A stretch of DNA of 64,000 bases. Origin: Streptomyces sp. TS71-3 (lineage in GTDB: Bacteria; Actinomycetota; Actinomycetes; Streptomycetales; Streptomycetaceae). This document shows, one piece after another, positions 17,272-25,842 of this stretch. Numbering within the stretch: the stretch's first letter is position 1; every line of letters begins with the position of its first letter. The stretch spans positions 1,302,001 through 1,366,000 of the forward strand of contig NZ_BNEL01000001.1 in NCBI RefSeq assembly GCF_018327685.1, read 5' to 3'. The translations under genes and the position numbers were made by a program. The notes beneath the pieces were generated by a model that saw only the letters and a program-made list of their open reading frames with translations, did no database searches and was not told the DNA's origin.

Positions 17272-18630
17272 TCAGGCCGCTTCGTGCACGGGGACGTCCT
17301 CCGTGAACTCCATCTGCGGCGGCGGGGCCCGGAACCCCTTCGTCAGATAGGCCAGGTAGGCGATGCCGAGGGCGAGCCAGATCAGTCCCAGCGTCTGGGC
17401 CTTGGTGTCGAGGTGGATCAGCAGCCACAGGTCGACCACGGTGCCGATCGCGGGGGCGATCACGAACGACAGGACGCGGGGGCTGCCTCCGGCCCTGCGC
17501 TCGCGGATGAAGGTGGCGATGACGCTGAGGTTGACGAACGTGAAGGCGGTGAAGGCGCCGAAGTTGATGAAGGAGGTGGAGGTCGCGACGTCGAGCCGCA
17601 GGGCGACCAGGCCGACCGCGCCGGTGAGCAGGATGTTGAGGGTGGGTGTGCGGAACCGCGGGTGCACCCAGCCGAAGACCCGGCGGGGGAGCACCGAGTC
17701 GCGGCCCATGGCGTACAGCAGCCTGGACGTGCTGGCCTGGGCGGATATCCCGGACGCGGACTGCGCGACGACCAGGCCGGCGAGGAAGATCGACGAGAAC
17801 AGGTCGCCGCCGATGGTCTTGGCGATCTCGAAGGCCGCCGAGCTGGGGTCGTCGAAGGTGCTGCCGGGGTGGACCAGCTGCGTGGTGTAGGCGACCGCGA
17901 TGAAGATGCCGCCGCCGAAGAGGGCGGTGAGGAGGATGGCGCGCGGGATGGTCCGCTTCGGCTCGATGGTCTCCTCGGTGAGGGTGGTGACCGCGTCGAA
18001 GCCGAGGAACGAGTAGGCGGCGATGGCGGCACCGGCCGAGACACCGGCCAGGTTCGTGGCGTGGTTGGCGAACGGCGTGGCGCTGGCCAGGGCCCCGGCT
18101 CCGCCGACGTGGACGACGTGCCGCAGCGAGAGTACGACGAAGATGCCGATCACCAGCACCTGGAAGACCATGAGCAGGTCGTTCGTGCGCTCCGCGGTCT
18201 TGATGCCCCGCACGTTCAGGGCGGTGGTCAGGGCGATGAAGCCGATGATCCACACCCAGAACGGGACGCCCGGGAACTGGGCCTGGAGATACGCGCCGCC
18301 GATCAGCCAGATGACCATGGGCAGGAAGAAGTAGTCCAGCAGGGTGGCCCAGCCGACGAGGAAGCCGACGCGCGAGTCGATGGCCTTGCGGACATAGGTG
18401 TACGCGGAGCCGGCCACGGGGTGGGCGGCGGCCATCTTCCCGTAGCTGTGCGCGGTGAAGAGCATGGCCCCGAGCGCGAGCAGGTAGGCGGTGGGAACCG
18501 CGCCCCCCGTGGTGCCGGCCACGACGCCGAAGGTCCCCAGGACGATCAGCGGGGTCATGTACGCGAGGCCGAACAGGACGACTGATCTCAAGGTGAGCGC
18601 CCGGGTGAGCGTCTGTGCGGTGGGATCCAT
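17272..18630 (-). CDS. APC family amino acid/amine permease
   Basis: 452 residues with about 12 hydrophobic segments. The first helix contains GLAYMTPLIVLGTFGVVAGTTGG, the unwound glycine-rich helix of the APC fold, and the middle has SFLGFDAVTTLTEET, conserved in these permeases. The length and sequence fit the putrescine/amino-acid importer branch. Start ATG at 18630. The nitrilase gene lies upstream on the same strand and a GntR regulator is divergent, so the three probably form one uptake and hydrolysis unit for an amino-acid-like or amide/nitrile substrate. Confidence 0.9.
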   Translation of the reverse strand: MDPTAQTLTRALTLRSVVLFGLAYMTPLIVLGTFGVVAGTTGGAVPTAYLLALGAMLFTAHSYGKMAAAHPVAGSAYTYVRKAIDSRVGFLVGWATLLDYFFLPMVIWLIGGAYLQAQFPGVPFWVWIIGFIALTTALNVRGIKTAERTNDLLMVFQVLVIGIFVVLSLRHVVHVGGAGALASATPFANHATNLAGVSAGAAIAAYSFLGFDAVTTLTEETIEPKRTIPRAILLTALFGGGIFIAVAYTTQLVHPGSTFDDPSSAAFEIAKTIGGDLFSSIFLAGLVVAQSASGISAQASTSRLLYAMGRDSVLPRRVFGWVHPRFRTPTLNILLTGAVGLVALRLDVATSTSFINFGAFTAFTFVNLSVIATFIRERRAGGSPRVLSFVIAPAIGTVVDLWLLIHLDTKAQTLGLIWLALGIAYLAYLTKGFRAPPPQMEFTEDVPVHEAA

Positions 18631-18654
18631 GGCGGGGGCTCCATTGCCGTTGCG

Positions 18655-18740
18655 GGACGGGGAGGACGGGGACGGGGATCGGTGACGGGGACTCGGGATG
18701 GGGGACGGTGGGTGGGGGAGGGGAGCGGCGGGGCAGTGGT
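18655..18740. repeat. G-rich degenerate tandem repeat
   Basis: Runs of GGGGAC/GGGGAT-type units on the plus strand between the nitrilase stop and the permease start. On the minus strand it is a C/T-rich leader. The low complexity suggests slippage. Confidence 0.5.
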
Positions 18741-18747
18741 GGCGGGG

Positions 18748-19677
18748 TCAGCCGGCCGGGTCGCCCGCGGGCGCCGGGTCGCCCGGAGGCCCCGTGCGGC
18801 GGGCGGGGTTCCAGCGGCGGGGGTCGATGCGCCCGCCGTACATGGGGAGTTCCACGGGGGCGTCGGCCTCGGTGAACTGGTCCCACATGCGGTTCAGGCC
18901 GGCGGTGCCGAAGGTCCGTACGCGCGTGACGTCGTCCAGGTCCAGGACGTCGGTGAGGACGGTGGGCTCGCCGCCGGCGGCCTCGACGCGGATCCGTCCC
19001 TCCGGGTCCACGACCAGGCTGCGGCCGGTGCCGAGGGGGCCCGCGGTGTTCACGCTGGCCACGAAGACCTGGTTGACGATGGCGTTGGCGCGGGCCAGGA
19101 CCAGTTCCTGGGCGCGGTCCGCGGTGGTGGTCATGACCGGGTTGACGATCACCTCGGCACCCATCCACGCCAGGTGGCGGGCGACCTCCGGGAACCAGGC
19201 GTCGTAGCAGATCGCGAAGCCGACCCGGCCGGTGCCGGGCAGGTCGGCGACGACGAACCGGTCGCCGGGGTCGTACGGCTCGTAGGGACGCCACGGGAAG
19301 ACCTTGCGGTACGAGGCCGCGAGCCGGCCCTCGGGGGAGAAGGCCAGGGCGGTGTTGAACAGCTCGCCGCCCTCGCCGCGCTCGCACACGCTGCCCGGCA
19401 CCAGCCAGATGCCCAGGTCTCCGGCGAGCTCGCCGAGCTGCCCGGACCGGCGCCCGTCGAGCGGTTCGGCCGCGTCCTGGAGCTGCTTCTCGCTCTCGCC
19501 GCGAGGGCCCTCGACGCCGCACAGGTGGAGCTCGGGATAGACCACCATGCGGGTGCCCGGGAACCGCCCGACCAGGTCCTCGACCTCCTCGGCGAAGCCG
19601 GACAGCGGCGCCGCGGCCGGGCGAGGGGGCGCCTGGGCGAGCGCGACGGGCAAGGGGCGGGACACGACGGGGACCAC
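18748..19677 (-). CDS. Carbon-nitrogen hydrolase (nitrilase superfamily)
   Basis: 309 residues. The catalytic triad of the superfamily is visible: glutamate in YPELHLCG, lysine in YRKVFPW and cysteine in ICYDAWFPE. Such enzymes hydrolyse nitriles, amides or carbamoyl compounds. Start ATG/GTG at 19677; the true start could be slightly downstream. The C-terminal 20 residues are rich in GDP/PAG repeats and not conserved. It lies upstream of the APC permease, 117 bases away, and divergent from a GntR regulator. The substrate is unknown. Confidence 0.9.
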   Translation of the reverse strand: MVPVVSRPLPVALAQAPPRPAAAPLSGFAEEVEDLVGRFPGTRMVVYPELHLCGVEGPRGESEKQLQDAAEPLDGRRSGQLGELAGDLGIWLVPGSVCERGEGGELFNTALAFSPEGRLAASYRKVFPWRPYEPYDPGDRFVVADLPGTGRVGFAICYDAWFPEVARHLAWMGAEVIVNPVMTTTADRAQELVLARANAIVNQVFVASVNTAGPLGTGRSLVVDPEGRIRVEAAGGEPTVLTDVLDLDDVTRVRTFGTAGLNRMWDQFTEADAPVELPMYGGRIDPRRWNPARRTGPPGDPAPAGDPAG

Positions 19678-19803
19678 CTGTTCTTCCTGAACCCGCGACG
19701 GCCGGAGCTGGGGGAGCTGCCGAAGCCGGCGGAACGGGCCGGTGGCCGGGGAGCCGCCGCGGTGGCCTCAAATTAGAGCAATATGAGACCTTATTCAATA
19801 GTG

Positions 19804-19814
19804 CTCATTGTGAG
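19804..19814. promoter_or_regulatory. CTCA-ttg-TGAG inverted repeat, candidate GntR operator
   Basis: The A+T-rich gap between nitrilase (start 19677) and the GntR gene (start 19840) contains GTGCTCATTGTGAGATC, a short dyad, with a related half-site GAGCAATATGAG about 30 bases to the left. FadR/GntR proteins bind such short dyads, so divergent control is plausible. Confidence 0.45.
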
Positions 19815-19839
19815 ATCTTTTCCGGGCTACAGTGGGTCC

Positions 19840-20610
19840 ATGCCTGGACACCGCGAGACGCAGCCGGTCGAGGCCGGCGCATCCGAGGCGGCTCTCCCCG
19901 GCCTGACCGCCGCTCCCCTCACCGGTATCCGGCGGCTCTCGGCGCTGGACACGGTCCGCGCCCGCATCGCGCTCGCCATCGATCTGGGTTTGCTGGCCCC
20001 CGGGGAACGGCTCCCCGCGACGGACCGGATCGCCGCGGCACTCGGCGTCGGGGAGATCACCGTCCGCCGCGCGCTCGCCTCGCTGCACGGGGAAGGCCTG
20101 CTGGAACGCAGGCGGGGCCGCACCGGCGGCACTCTGGTCGCCGAGCGGCCCACGAGGGGGACGGTGGGTGCGGCGCAGGTCTACCGCTCGGCGAGCGCCG
20201 ACGTGCACCGCCTGATCGACCACCGGCTCGTCCTCGAATGCGGCATCGCGCACCTGGCGGCCACGCACGGGGACCCGGACGCCGTCGATCGCCTCGACCG
20301 GCTCGTCGAGGAGATGGACCGGGCGCCGAGCTGGGCCGATTTCCACGGCTGCGACGAGCGGTTCCACCTCGCCGTGGCCGGCGCGGTCGGCGTCCCCTCG
20401 GCCGCCGAACCCTACGGCGCCGTCCTGCGCGACCTCTACCGCTACTACCTGCCCTACCCGTTGGACACGCTCCGCGAGTCCAACGACGAGCACCGGGCCC
20501 TGGTCGCCGCCATCCGCCGCGGTGACCCGGCGGCCGCGGGCGACATCGCGCGGCGCCATGTCGAGGTGCTGCGCCGGACGATGTTCGTGGGTCTGATGGA
20601 GGGCACCTGA
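19840..20610 (+). CDS. FadR/GntR family transcriptional regulator
   Basis: 256 residues. The winged helix lies at about 35-100 (LAPGERLPATDRIAAALGVGEITVRRALASLHGEGLLERRRG), and an FCD-type helical ligand domain at about 115-250 (RLIDHRLVLECGIAHLA, CDERFHLAVAGA and DEHRALVAAIRRGD), with metal-binding histidines typical of the fold. ATG at 19840 starts MPGHRETQ; an upstream in-frame ATG at 19783 would overlap the probable operator. Divergent from the nitrilase-permease pair. Confidence 0.9.
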   Translation: MPGHRETQPVEAGASEAALPGLTAAPLTGIRRLSALDTVRARIALAIDLGLLAPGERLPATDRIAAALGVGEITVRRALASLHGEGLLERRRGRTGGTLVAERPTRGTVGAAQVYRSASADVHRLIDHRLVLECGIAHLAATHGDPDAVDRLDRLVEEMDRAPSWADFHGCDERFHLAVAGAVGVPSAAEPYGAVLRDLYRYYLPYPLDTLRESNDEHRALVAAIRRGDPAAAGDIARRHVEVLRRTMFVGLMEGT

Positions 20611-20757
20611 CGGGGCTCGCGGCCTGGCGGGTGGCGTCCGGCCGGGTTCGTGGGTCTGGTGGTGGACTGCGCCTGACCGGGATCGTGGCCTGGTGGACGG
20701 CACCTGACCGAGCCGGTGGGGGCTGACCGAGCCGGTGGGGGCGGCCGGGCAGGCTCG
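20580..20757. repeat. Degenerate tandem repeats at the GntR 3' end
   Basis: Two roughly 65-base imperfect copies (TTCGTGGGTCTG... GCACCTGAC/GCGCCTGAC... CGCGGCCTGG/GTGGCCTGG) start in the last codons of the gene, followed by two 19-base copies of CTGACCGAGCCGGTGGGGG. The stop codon is inside the first unit. Confidence 0.6.
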
Positions 20758-20768
20758 CTCCCCACCGG
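20732..20768. terminator. Bidirectional hairpin between convergent genes
   Basis: CCGGTGGGG (20732-20740) pairs perfectly with CCCCACCGG (20760-20768) across a loop of 19 bases, between the GntR gene and the convergent NTF2-like gene ending at 20769. Confidence 0.5.
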
Positions 20769-21131
20769 TCAGGGTTCGATGACGAGCCCGGCCACCCGGC
20801 CGTCGCGCAGGGTGAACCGGAAGCGGAGGTCGACGGTGCCGCCGGGGAAGTCGCCTTCGAGGTGGTGCACGGTCACGTAGTGCTCGTCGTCGACCCGCTC
20901 GGCCGCGACGAGTTCGCTCGTGTAGGTGTACGCGGACGCGGTGCGGGCCCGCCACGCTCGGATCTCGTCCTTCCCCCGGTAGGTGTGGCCCTCGTCGACG
21001 ACCACGGCGTCCTCGGTGCAGCAGGCGGCGGTCGCGTCCGGGTCGCGGGTCGCGTGGGCGGCCAGGTAGGCGGTGACCGCCTCGGGCAGCGTGGCGGTGT
21101 CGATCGCCTCGGGTCGGTTCGGCGCGTTCAT
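20769..21131 (-). CDS. NTF2-like / SnoaL-like small protein
   Basis: 120 residues with the cystatin-like alpha+beta cone fold pattern: an N-terminal helix (LPEAVTAYLAAHATRDPDATAACC), the strand segment DAVVVDEGHTYRGKDEIRAW, and terminal strands (HHLEGDFPGGTVDLRFRFTLRDGRVAGLVI). Such proteins are isomerases, hydrolases or binding proteins; there is no catalytic signature to decide. ATG at 21131. Encoded just downstream of an SDR gene in the same direction, 65 bases apart, probably co-transcribed. Confidence 0.85.
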   Translation of the reverse strand: MNAPNRPEAIDTATLPEAVTAYLAAHATRDPDATAACCTEDAVVVDEGHTYRGKDEIRAWRARTASAYTYTSELVAAERVDDEHYVTVHHLEGDFPGGTVDLRFRFTLRDGRVAGLVIEP

Positions 21132-21196
21132 GGTGTGGGTCCTTTCCGTTGCGGGTTCGGCTGTGCGGCCGGGTGTGTGGCCGGGTGTGTGGCCGG

Positions 21197-21982
21197 TCAG
21201 CCGACGGTCGGCACGGTGCCGCCGTCGATGGTGTGCTCGGCGCCGGTGATGGACGCGGCGCGGTCCGAGACGAGGAACGCGACCAGCTCGGCGACCTCCT
21301 CGGGTTCGGCGGGGCGGCCGAGCGGGATGCCGCCGAGGGAGTCCATGAGCTGCGCCAGGGCCTCCTCGCGGGAGACCCGGCCGGTGGTGGCGATGCGGCT
21401 GACCAGGCCCTCGGCGCCCGCGGTGCGGATGAACCCGGGGGAGACGGTGTTGACGCGGACGCCGTGCGGGCCGAGCTCGTTGGCCAGGCCCTTGCTGTAC
21501 GTCGTGAGCGCCGCCTTGGCCGCCGCGTAGCCGAGCGTCGCCTCGTACAGCGGCAGGCGGCGCTGGATGGAGGAGACGTGCACCACGGCGCCGCCGCCGG
21601 CCTCGATCATGCCGGGAAGCAGCAGCCGGTCGAGGCGCACCGCGGCCAGCAGGTTGAGCTGGAGCTCGGCGTCCCAGCGGTCCTCGCTGAGCGCGGCGAA
21701 GCCGCCCGGGGAGGAGTCCGAGCCGCCGAGGGTGTGCACCACGATGTCCACACCTCCGACCCGGCTGCGGACCCGGTCCGCGACGGCCGCGGCGCCGTCC
21801 GGGGCGGACAGGTCGGCGGTGACGAACAGGTCCGGATCGGGGTGGCCGGCGGGTATCGCCCGGGCCACCCCGAGCACCGTCGCACCGGCTTCGCGCAGGC
21901 GGGCCCCGATGGCGGCTCCGGTGCCCTTGCTGGCACCGGTGACCAGGGCCCGGCGGCCGTCCAGCCGCTCGCTGAGGGTCAT
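21197..21982 (-). CDS. SDR family oxidoreductase
   Basis: 261-residue short-chain dehydrogenase. Cofactor motif [12 protein letters not shown], the serine in VSSIQRRL, the catalytic pair in [14 protein letters not shown], and a C-terminal DGGTVPTVG typical of classical SDRs. ATG at 21982 begins [18 protein letters not shown]; longer in-frame starts overlap the divergent MerR gene. It pairs with the NTF2-like gene downstream and is divergent from the MerR regulator, which likely controls it. Confidence 0.9.
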   Translation of the reverse strand: MTLSERLDGRRALVTGASKGTGAAIGARLREAGATVLGVARAIPAGHPDPDLFVTADLSAPDGAAAVADRVRSRVGGVDIVVHTLGGSDSSPGGFAALSEDRWDAELQLNLLAAVRLDRLLLPGMIEAGGGAVVHVSSIQRRLPLYEATLGYAAAKAALTTYSKGLANELGPHGVRVNTVSPGFIRTAGAEGLVSRIATTGRVSREEALAQLMDSLGGIPLGRPAEPEEVAELVAFLVSDRAASITGAEHTIDGGTVPTVG

Positions 21983-22094
21983 GACGCCTGACCCGGCGTA
22001 GAGATCGTGTCCATGTGTCCACCGTGGAGTCTCCCGCGGGGAGAGGGTCAAGCGCCCACCAGCACGGGCCCCGCTGGACCCTCCGGAGGGCGGG

Positions 22095-22922
22095 GTGCAG
22101 AGTGGAGGCGTGGTCCGTGGCCTGACGATCGGCGAGTTCGCGCAGCTGACGAAGCTGAGCGTGCGCACCCTGCGGCGCTACCACGAGTCCGGACTGCTGG
22201 AGCCCGCCTCCGTCGATCCCGCCACCGGGTACCGCTACTACACCGGCGAGCAGATCCCCACCGCCCAGGTCATCCACCGCCTGCGCCTGCTCGACGTGCC
22301 GCTGATCGACGTCCGCAAGATCCTCGCCACCGAGGACGCCGGCGAGAGGGCCGGCCTGATCGGCGGGCACGTGGCGCGGCTGGAGGCCGAGCTGGAGCGC
22401 ACCCGGGCCACCGTCGCCTCCCTGCGGCAACTGCTGCGCCCCGACACCGGGGAACTCGACGTGCGACTGCGCGCGGTACCCGCCAGGACGGTCGCCGCGG
22501 TCGAGGGCGTCGTCGACCACGACGACGTGCTCGACTGGTACACCGACGCCATGGCCGAGCTGGACGCCGCGGTCGCCGGGCACCGGCGGCTCGGCCCGCC
22601 GGGCGGGCGCTACGCCAACGAGCTGTTCACGGGCGGGCGGGGAGCCGTGCTGGTCCACCGGCCCGTCGCCGACCCTCCGGCCCGCGGACGGGTCGGGCCC
22701 GTGGACCTGCCGGCCGTCGAACTCGCGGTCACCGTCCACCGCGGGCCGCACGACGACATCGACGTCACCTACGGCCGGCTCGGCGCCTGGGTCGTGGAGC
22801 AGGCGCTCGCCGTGGACGGCCCCGTTCACGAGACCTACCTCGTGGCCCCCCGCGACGACCCGGACCCGGCCGCGTGGCGCACCGAGATCGGCTGGCCCGT
22901 CTTCCGCCTCGCCCCGGGGTGA
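22095..22922 (+). CDS. MerR family regulator with GyrI-like effector domain
   Basis: 275 residues: an N-terminal MerR winged helix ([40 protein letters not shown] split by family loops), a coiled-coil dimer helix (about 85-120), and a C-terminal GyrI-like effector-binding region ([15 protein letters not shown], then TYLVAP). No metal-binding cysteine pattern is seen, so it is the multidrug-type sub-branch. GTG at 22095 has GGAGGG 4-5 bases upstream; GTG at 22110 is an alternative. Divergent from the SDR gene. Confidence 0.88.
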   Translation: MQSGGVVRGLTIGEFAQLTKLSVRTLRRYHESGLLEPASVDPATGYRYYTGEQIPTAQVIHRLRLLDVPLIDVRKILATEDAGERAGLIGGHVARLEAELERTRATVASLRQLLRPDTGELDVRLRAVPARTVAAVEGVVDHDDVLDWYTDAMAELDAAVAGHRRLGPPGGRYANELFTGGRGAVLVHRPVADPPARGRVGPVDLPAVELAVTVHRGPHDDIDVTYGRLGAWVVEQALAVDGPVHETYLVAPRDDPDPAAWRTEIGWPVFRLAPG

Positions 22923-22984
22923 CGTTCGCGCGGCGCCCCGGGCCCCGCGAGCCCGCATGATCCGGACGAGGGGCTGGAGATGAC

Positions 22985-25408
22985 CTAGAGCTCGGGGAGC
23001 GAGATGAGCGGGCTCTCGGCGGCGTCCAGGGGCTGTTCGGTCCAGATGGTCTTGCCCTGGCTGGTGTAGCGGGCGCCCCAGCGGGTGGTGCACTGGGCGA
23101 CGATGAAGAGTCCCCGGCCGCCCTCGTCCGTGGCCTCGGCCCGGATCAGCCGTGGTTGGGTGTTGCTGGGGTCGCTGACCTCGCAGATGAGGACCTGGTC
23201 GCGCAGGAGGCGGACGCGGATGGGGGCCCAGGCGTAGCGGACGGCGTTGGTGACGAGCTCGCTGACGACCAGTTCGGTGGTGAAGACCAGGTGGGTGAGG
23301 TCCCAGGCCTCCAGCTGCCCGATGACGGCGGTCCGGGCCTCGGCGACCGAGCCGGCCTCGGCGGGGAACTCCCAGACGGCGACGGAGCCGGGGTCGACGG
23401 CGTTGACCCTGGCCAGCAGGACGGCGATGTCGTCACGGGGCTCGGAGCGGACGGCGCCGGCGAGCAGGTCGTCGCCCATCGCCTCCAGCGAGCGCCCCTC
23501 CCGGTACAGCTCCGCGAGGCGCCGTTCCACGCTCCGCTGCCCGTCTCCGTTGGCGTAGGGGTCGAGTTCGAGGAGTCCGTCGGTGAAGAGGGCGAGGATG
23601 CCGCCGGGTTCGAGGGTGAGGGTGGTGGATTCGTAGGGCATGCCGCCGACGCCGAGGGGTGGTCCTGGTGGGACGTCGAGTTGTTCGGTGGTGCCGTCGG
23701 GTCGTACGAACAGGGGTGCGGGTTGTCCTGCGCTGGCGAAGGTGCATTGGCGGGTGGTGGGGTCGTAGACGGCGTAGAGGCAGGTGGCGCCGCTGGTGTC
23801 GCTGCGGTTGGTGGGTGTTTCGGCGGCGAGTCGTTGGACGAGGTCTTCCATGTGGCCGAGGACTTCGGCGGGGTCGAGTTCGAGGATGGCGAAGTTCTGT
23901 ACGGAGGTGCGCAGGCGGCCCATGCCGGCGGCGGCGGGCAGGCCGTGGCCGACGACGTCGCCGACGACGAAGGCGACGCGCAGCGAGGGCAGTTCGATGA
24001 CGTCGAACCAGTCCCCGCCGACACCCGTGCCGCCACCTGCCGGTGCGTAGGCCCCCACCGTGTGCGCCGCCGTCACATCGGTGACCGCCCGCGGCAGCAG
24101 CCGCTCCTGGAGGCCGACCGCGGCCCGGTGCTCGTAGGCGTACCGGCGGGCGTTGTCGATGCCGAGGGCCGCACGGGAGGCGATCTCGCCGAGGAGCCGT
24201 GACTCCTTGTCGCCGAACGCGGGCGAGTCCGCGGTCCGCCAGGCGGTGACGGCGCCGAGCATCAGCCCCCGCGCGAACAGCGGCGACACCAGCACCTGTT
24301 GCGCGTCCTCGGGCACCAGCAGCCGCACCAGCTCTTCGTCCCCCAGCAGGTTGCCGATGATCTCCTGCCTGCTCAGCAGGACGGGACGGTCCCGGAAGAT
24401 GTCCCGGACCTGAGGGGTGTCCGGCAGGGCGGGGAACGTCTCCCCGACGCCCAGCATCGCCTCGGGCCATGGGCCGTGCGTGGCGATGGCGGCGCGTACC
24501 AGGGGGGCGTCCTCGCCGGGGAAGGGGGAGGCGAGCTCGTCCCCGGCGAGCACCGGCCGGGTGATGTCGACGCTCGCCATGTCGGCGATCTCGTTGACGA
24601 CGTCGGCGAGCGCCTGGGCGGTGCGGCGGACGTCCAGCGAGAAGCCGATCCGGGTCGCCGCGCTGTGCAGCAGCTCCCGCTGCTGGCGGATCCGCTCCTG
24701 CTCGGTGACGTCCTCCACGATGACGACGACCCCGGACGGCTCACCCCGTGCGTCCTCCATGCGGAACGAGGACACCGAGACCGTGCGATCCCGCGGCGGG
24801 GTCTCCCCGGAGCGCCACCGGTGCTGCCGCGAGATCTTGGGCACCCCGGTCGTGAGCACGTTCCTCAGGGTCGCCTCCACCTCGGCCACGTCCCGGACCC
24901 ACCCGACGTCGGCGACCCGGTCGCCCGGCCGCATGTCCGGGACACCGAACATCCCCGAGGTGATGTTGGAGCGTCCGAGGGTGAGGTCCGGCCTGCGCAG
25001 GAAGACGCCGATCTGGTGCTGGCCGAGCAGCGCGCGCAGCAGCGCCACCCCCCGTCCCCACTCGACGGCCGTCTCGGCCGGAACGAAGGTGATCACCTGG
25101 GCGCCCGCCGTGCCCTCGGTGGCCGCCACCCGGAAGGCGACGTCCACGCCCGTGCCGTCCGCGTGCCGCAGCGCGGCCCGCCCGTGGCCCGGCCGGGGCA
25201 CCGGCGCCCCGTCATCCGGGCCCCATCGCGCGCCGTCCGCGAGCAACTCGCTCACCGGACGGCCGGTCACCTCGCCGGGCGGCCGTCCGAGCAGCCGCGC
25301 GGCCTCGCGGGAGCAGCCCACGACCGTCCCCGTGCCGTCCACGAGGACCGTGGCGAGCGCGGGGAGGCAGAACCCCTGGTCGTCCGGCCGTCCCGCGGGC
25401 GCGTTCAT
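22985..25408 (-). CDS. PAS-GAF-SpoIIE phosphatase with C-terminal anti-sigma-type ATPase
   Basis: 807-residue multidomain signalling protein. Order: PAS (about 10-120, VDGTGTVVGCSREAARLLG), a second PAS (about 125-245), GAF (about 250-420), a PP2C/SpoIIE phosphatase (about 440-660, with GGDWFDVI, VGDVVGHGLPAAA and ALFTDGLLE) and an HATPase of the RsbW type (about 680-790, with ELVTNAVRYA). In Streptomyces such proteins dephosphorylate anti-anti-sigma factors and may also bind sigma factors. ATG at 25408 has GGAG 6 bases upstream. Codons in the phosphatase part (about 23,550-23,960) differ from the rest. No sigma or anti-anti-sigma gene is adjacent. Confidence 0.92.
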   Translation of the reverse strand: MNAPAGRPDDQGFCLPALATVLVDGTGTVVGCSREAARLLGRPPGEVTGRPVSELLADGARWGPDDGAPVPRPGHGRAALRHADGTGVDVAFRVAATEGTAGAQVITFVPAETAVEWGRGVALLRALLGQHQIGVFLRRPDLTLGRSNITSGMFGVPDMRPGDRVADVGWVRDVAEVEATLRNVLTTGVPKISRQHRWRSGETPPRDRTVSVSSFRMEDARGEPSGVVVIVEDVTEQERIRQQRELLHSAATRIGFSLDVRRTAQALADVVNEIADMASVDITRPVLAGDELASPFPGEDAPLVRAAIATHGPWPEAMLGVGETFPALPDTPQVRDIFRDRPVLLSRQEIIGNLLGDEELVRLLVPEDAQQVLVSPLFARGLMLGAVTAWRTADSPAFGDKESRLLGEIASRAALGIDNARRYAYEHRAAVGLQERLLPRAVTDVTAAHTVGAYAPAGGGTGVGGDWFDVIELPSLRVAFVVGDVVGHGLPAAAGMGRLRTSVQNFAILELDPAEVLGHMEDLVQRLAAETPTNRSDTSGATCLYAVYDPTTRQCTFASAGQPAPLFVRPDGTTEQLDVPPGPPLGVGGMPYESTTLTLEPGGILALFTDGLLELDPYANGDGQRSVERRLAELYREGRSLEAMGDDLLAGAVRSEPRDDIAVLLARVNAVDPGSVAVWEFPAEAGSVAEARTAVIGQLEAWDLTHLVFTTELVVSELVTNAVRYAWAPIRVRLLRDQVLICEVSDPSNTQPRLIRAEATDEGGRGLFIVAQCTTRWGARYTSQGKTIWTEQPLDAAESPLISLPEL

Positions 25409-25842
25409 CACCCACTCCTGTGGTGGACATACGGCATACTTCTGAACAATTCTATATCGCGCAAAATCAACATTTGCCGATAAAGCGACATCGGACGCGA
25501 GCGTTCAGCCGGCACCGCACCGTAACCGCGCCCCGACCGGGGGTACTGCGGGGCCACCACGGTGGCGTGGGCAGCCGGGCTCGCCCCGCTCGGCCTGCCG
25601 GCCGCCTCGGCCCGGGCCGCTTCCGCGGCGGTGCCCCTGCCGATCACCGGGTACGGGTACCGCCCCGCGCGCTGGGCTGCCCCGGCCTGTCGGCACCCCG
25701 TTCCCCGGGGCGCTGGAAATCCACTCCGCGATCGGCTCAACGGGTGGAATCACGGCGGAGCGGACCGGCGCGCGACGGCACACCGCAAATCGGCTCCTCA
25801 TCATGGGGGCGTCGCCCGGGGGCGCGGAAAGAGCCGGAGAAG
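25409..25842. other. Divergent intergenic region, about 430 bases
   Basis: 25430-25500 is A+T-rich (TTCTATATCGCGCAAAATCAAC) and probably holds the promoter of the SpoIIE-type gene. The rest is G+C-rich; a short plus frame from 25562 begins like a secretion signal (WAAGLAPLGLPAASARA) but has no recognisable mature part. No gene is called. Confidence 0.5.

Noticed and set aside
17264..19798. 844-codon minus-strand open frame spanning permease and nitrilase
   Set aside because: Same strand but out of frame; its translation is proline/arginine/histidine-rich and does not match either gene's motifs.
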